In this document: one piece after another, positions 41,478 through 43,665 of the stretch | Layout: the number at the start of each line of letters is the position of its first letter | How positions within the stretch are numbered: the first letter of the stretch is position 1 | Assembly (NCBI RefSeq): GCF_000525835.1 | Contig: NZ_AODD01000035.1 | Span: forward strand, 1 to 43,665 | Length of the DNA: 43,665 bases | Reading direction: 5' to 3' | From: Listeria grandensis FSL F6-0971 | Lineage (GTDB): Bacteria > Bacillota > Bacilli > Lactobacillales > Listeriaceae | Notes under the pieces: generated by a model | Told to the model about the DNA's origin: nothing | Databases searched by the model: none | Seen by the model: the letters and a program-made list of their open reading frames with translations, nothing else | Made by a program: the position numbers and the translations under genes

Positions 41478-42899
41478 ATGAAGAAAAAAGCATTTTTCAT
41501 ATCAGGCATCATCATTTTAATTTTTGCAGTGGGGATTTTTTGGACAGTTCACTCTTTAAACCAAACAGCAAAGCCAGAACCGCTCAAAACCCCCACCCAA
41601 GAATCCGTGCAACAGCTCTCCAAACAAACGAAAGCAACACTCCAATCCTTGGCCGATTCCGGTGGCGATGCGGTTTCACAAAAGCAATTAGCCGCCCTAA
41701 TAAAAAACGCCAAACAATACAAATTAACAAGCGATACCAACAGTAACTACATCAAAAATGTCACCGCTTGCCTCGAAACGTTGCAAAAATATAAATCTGG
41801 TAAGGCTGATAAAAAAGCACTTGGCGCCGTCTATCCAGCTTTCGTTACCAGCGAAACCAAGCTGACTGACATCGCGAAAACCTCGCAATACCAATGGTTT
41901 TATGCAGCCGCGGCAAACTATGAACAAGGTCTCAAGCAAAAAGGCGTCATCACGCTAACAATGGTTGGCGACAACTCTTTTGGAACCTATCCAGAAACGC
42001 CTGAACACCTCAAGTTCGATAACGTCTTCCAAAAAAATAACGGAACAAACACCTATGTCTACCAAAACTGCTTACCGTGGTTCAAATCTGATGACTACAC
42101 CGTTATCAATGCGGAAAGTGCCTTCACAAACGCGACAAAAGCCGAAGTAAAGATGTGGCGCATCAAAAGTGATCCAGCGCATGTTGCCTTTTTGCCAGCA
42201 AGTGGAGTTGACGCGGCAAACCTTGCCAATAACCACACCATGGATTATTTCCAAGTTGGTTATGACGATACACTTAAAGCCTTCAAGGATAACAAGATTC
42301 CCGTTTTCAACAAAGACATGCCGCTCATTACCAAAATCGGCGGTATCGAAACCGTCCTACTTGGCTACGATTGCCGTTCCAGTCAACAATCCGCGAGCTA
42401 TCTTGCCAAAATCGAATCTGACGTTAAGAAATATAAAAAACCAAATAATCTAGTCATCGTGAACATGCATTGGGGTGTCGAATATCGTGAAACACCTGTC
42501 GATTATCAGACCCAATATGGTCACGCCATTATTGACGCAGGCGCTGACATCATCATGGGCTCCCACCCGCATCGCCTAGAAAGCGTTGAGAAGTATAATG
42601 GTAAATATATCGTGTACAGCATGGGCGATTTCGCATTTGGCGCCGATCCAACATTGCTTTCCCGCATGACATCGATGTTCCGATTGCGCTTCACAGAAGA
42701 TAATGGTAAAGTAGTTCTTAAAAACCTGTCTATCGTTCCGACTTACGAAAATTCAGATGGTAGCCTAAACGAAAATAACTACCAACCACTTCCCGTTTTT
42801 GGCGATGATGCAAAGAAAATCGTAAATGAACTAATCCGAATAAGCAAACCAATCCAAGGCGGCGTAACCGAGTACGATTACTTTGATCCGTTCATATGA
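41478..42899 (+). CDS. CapA/PgsA-like metallophosphatase family protein
   Basis: A 473-residue protein with an N-terminal membrane anchor (about 5-25) and an extracellular CapA domain from about residue 155. Visible are MVGDNSFG, INAESAFTN, NLANNHTMDYFQ, NMHWGVEY and IMGSHPHR, the Asp, Glu, Asn-His, His and His-x-His residues of the calcineurin-like CapA fold. In Bacillus CapA/PgsA is needed for poly-gamma-glutamate capsule, but no capB/capC lies nearby, so here it may act on another surface polymer. The preceding region 30-150 is helical. The start follows GAAAGGAG. Its TGA (42897-42899) is the second to fourth base of the first unit of the repeat array. Confidence 0.9.
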   Translation: MKKKAFFISGIIILIFAVGIFWTVHSLNQTAKPEPLKTPTQESVQQLSKQTKATLQSLADSGGDAVSQKQLAALIKNAKQYKLTSDTNSNYIKNVTACLETLQKYKSGKADKKALGAVYPAFVTSETKLTDIAKTSQYQWFYAAAANYEQGLKQKGVITLTMVGDNSFGTYPETPEHLKFDNVFQKNNGTNTYVYQNCLPWFKSDDYTVINAESAFTNATKAEVKMWRIKSDPAHVAFLPASGVDAANLANNHTMDYFQVGYDDTLKAFKDNKIPVFNKDMPLITKIGGIETVLLGYDCRSSQQSASYLAKIESDVKKYKKPNNLVIVNMHWGVEYRETPVDYQTQYGHAIIDAGADIIMGSHPHRLESVEKYNGKYIVYSMGDFAFGADPTLLSRMTSMFRLRFTEDNGKVVLKNLSIVPTYENSDGSLNENNYQPLPVFGDDAKKIVNELIRISKPIQGGVTEYDYFDPFI

Positions 42900-43177
42900 A
42901 AAGCTGAGGCGGCCCGTTAGATCCGAAAAAATTTTGAACAGGCGCAAGAAAAATCCTCCCTTGATTTTTTTTGGAGGCTGTGTAAATTTCGAGGATCTGG
43001 TCGCCGAAGCTAGATCCGATGAAAAGCTGAACCAGCCCGTTAACTCCGAAAAAATTTTGAACAGGCGCAAGAAAAATCCTCCCTTGATTTTTTTGGAGGC
43101 TGTGTAAATTTCGAGGAGTTGGCCGGTGAAGCTAGATCTGATGAAAAGCTGAACCAGCCCATTAACTCCGAAAAAAT
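42896..43177 (+). repeat. Array of the ~123-bp structured repeat (C1, C2 and stub C3)
   Basis: C1 spans 42896-43018, C2 43019-43140 and C3 is cut off near 43177. In C1 the pairs are AGCT (42902-42905) with AGCT (43008-43011), GGCGGCC (42908-42914) with GGTCGCC (42999-43005), AGATC (42919-42923) with GATCT (42994-42998), CGAAA with TTTCG, and inner AAAAATC (42949-42955) with GATTTTT (42963-42969). C2 has ACCAGCC/GGCCGGT (6 of 7) and AACTC/GAGTT instead. A GGAG four bases after the inner stem can pair with CTCC in its loop. The array starts inside the capA stop codon and ends 47 bases before the next gene. The antisense open frame through it (repeated KKIKGGFFLR) is not called a gene. Confidence 0.87.
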
Positions 43178-43223
43178 AAGGAAACACACTACTTGTCCTA
43201 AGAACCAGAAAGAAGGAATTCAT

Positions 43224-43665
43224 TTGAAAGAAATATTTCAGCTTTTAAAAAAGGGAAACAAATCTGCACTCACCGCGGCAATCGTTAATGTACTTGTCTC
43301 TATTATTAAAGGAACTACTTACATCTTCACCGGTAACGTCGCGATGTTCGCCGAAACGCTACACAGTCTCGGCGATGCTGCCAATCAATTTTTCGTGTTC
43401 GTTGGTTCTGCACTCAGTAAAAAGCGTCCGACAAAGCGCTTTCCGAACGGTTTTGGTCGTGTCGTGAACCTCGTCCTTCTCGGCGCCGTACTTATCGTTG
43501 GTATCATGGCGTTCGAAACGATCAAAGAAGGTCTAGCTCACATTTTCCATCCGACAGAATCAACTGGTTTCCTCATTAACCTGCTTGTTCTCGGGGTTTG
43601 TACGATTCTTGAGGGCTTCGTGCTCGTGAAAGCAATGCATGAAATCGCGCATGATGTTGGTCTAG
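43224..43665 (+). CDS. Cation diffusion facilitator (CDF) metal transporter, N-terminal part
   Basis: A gene running off the right edge; 147 residues translated here. TTG 43224 follows AAGGA at six bases. Sequence: LTAAIVNVLVSIIKGTTYIF, then FAETLHSLGDAANQFFVFVG, whose His-Ser-Leu-x-Asp pattern is the CDF metal-binding site of helix 2, and LLGAVLIVGIMAFETIKEGL. CDF proteins export Zn2+, Fe2+ or Mn2+ in exchange for protons. The substrate cannot be assigned. It lies after the repeat array, with no clear separate promoter in the 47 bases between, so it may be reached by readthrough from capA through the array. Confidence 0.88.
   Translation, partial: MKEIFQLLKKGNKSALTAAIVNVLVSIIKGTTYIFTGNVAMFAETLHSLGDAANQFFVFVGSALSKKRPTKRFPNGFGRVVNLVLLGAVLIVGIMAFETIKEGLAHIFHPTESTGFLINLLVLGVCTILEGFVLVKAMHEIAHDVGL

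Noticed and set aside
42831-43223. Antisense open frame through array C with repeated KKIKGGFFLR peptides (and similar frames at 13897-14259 and 41115-41306)
   Set aside because: No ribosome binding site or consistent start; frame changes with unit length; differences between copies follow stem pairing, so the peptide repeat is a by-product of the repeat.

Overview
The window looks like a chromosomal segment of a low-to-moderate GC Bacillota, most likely a Listeria-like member of the Listeriaceae. This is inferred from gene content and order: deoR-deoC-lacI-nupC-deoB-pdp, a BilE/OpuB-type permease-binding protein fusion with a sigma-B-like promoter, a Lin0512-family gene, SAM-I riboswitch control, cre sites and AGGAGG ribosome binding sites. 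No rRNA, tRNA, CRISPR array or intact transposase was found. Layout: 1-4.7 kb holds the start of a membrane acyltransferase and a three-gene disaccharide operon (PTS EIIC, GH4 6-phospho-glycosidase, NagB) divergent from an RpiR regulator. 4.7-9.2 kb has a lipoprotein hydrolase, a ROK regulator and a cre-controlled purine nucleoside phosphorylase/nucleoside symporter pair. 9.2-14 kb has a universal stress protein, a MarR/Lin0512 pair, the BilE-type ABC transporter and a DUF1877 gene followed directly by two copies of a structured repeat. 14.4-21.1 kb is the deoxyribonucleoside salvage locus on the minus strand, with a DeoR operator and promoter, paired LacI-type operators and a cre. 21.4-28.5 kb is a nine-gene sulfur operon resembling B. 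subtilis ytm/ytn (cystine-type ABC transporter, acetyltransferase, two flavin monooxygenases, glutaredoxin-like protein, FMN reductase) behind a SAM-I riboswitch with a complete terminator. 28.6-31.9 kb is an AT-rich cluster: ABC-2 transporter, two VanZ-like proteins and a small secreted protein. 32-34.4 kb has an N-acetylglutamate-synthase-like protein, a nitroreductase behind a Fur-like box and a metallophosphoesterase lipoprotein. 34.5-39.7 kb is accessory: a frameshifted type VII secretion small protein, the scar of a deleted toxin, an orphan SUKH immunity gene, and a large PLD-helicase gene between two paralogous Nudix genes. 39.7 kb to the end has a DbpA-type helicase, a CapA-like protein, more copies of the repeat, and the start of a cation-efflux transporter. 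Two observations stand out. First, a roughly 122-124 bp repeat family (five full or near-full copies and one stub at three loci) folds into one long hairpin whose arms differ between copies but keep pairing; two arrays begin at or over the stop codon of the preceding gene. Second, deoB, the cystine-type ATPase gene and the type VII small-protein gene each appear to lack a single base at a GGC, and the secreted-protein gene lacks one base in a poly-A tract. These are either real lesions or assembly errors of one kind.
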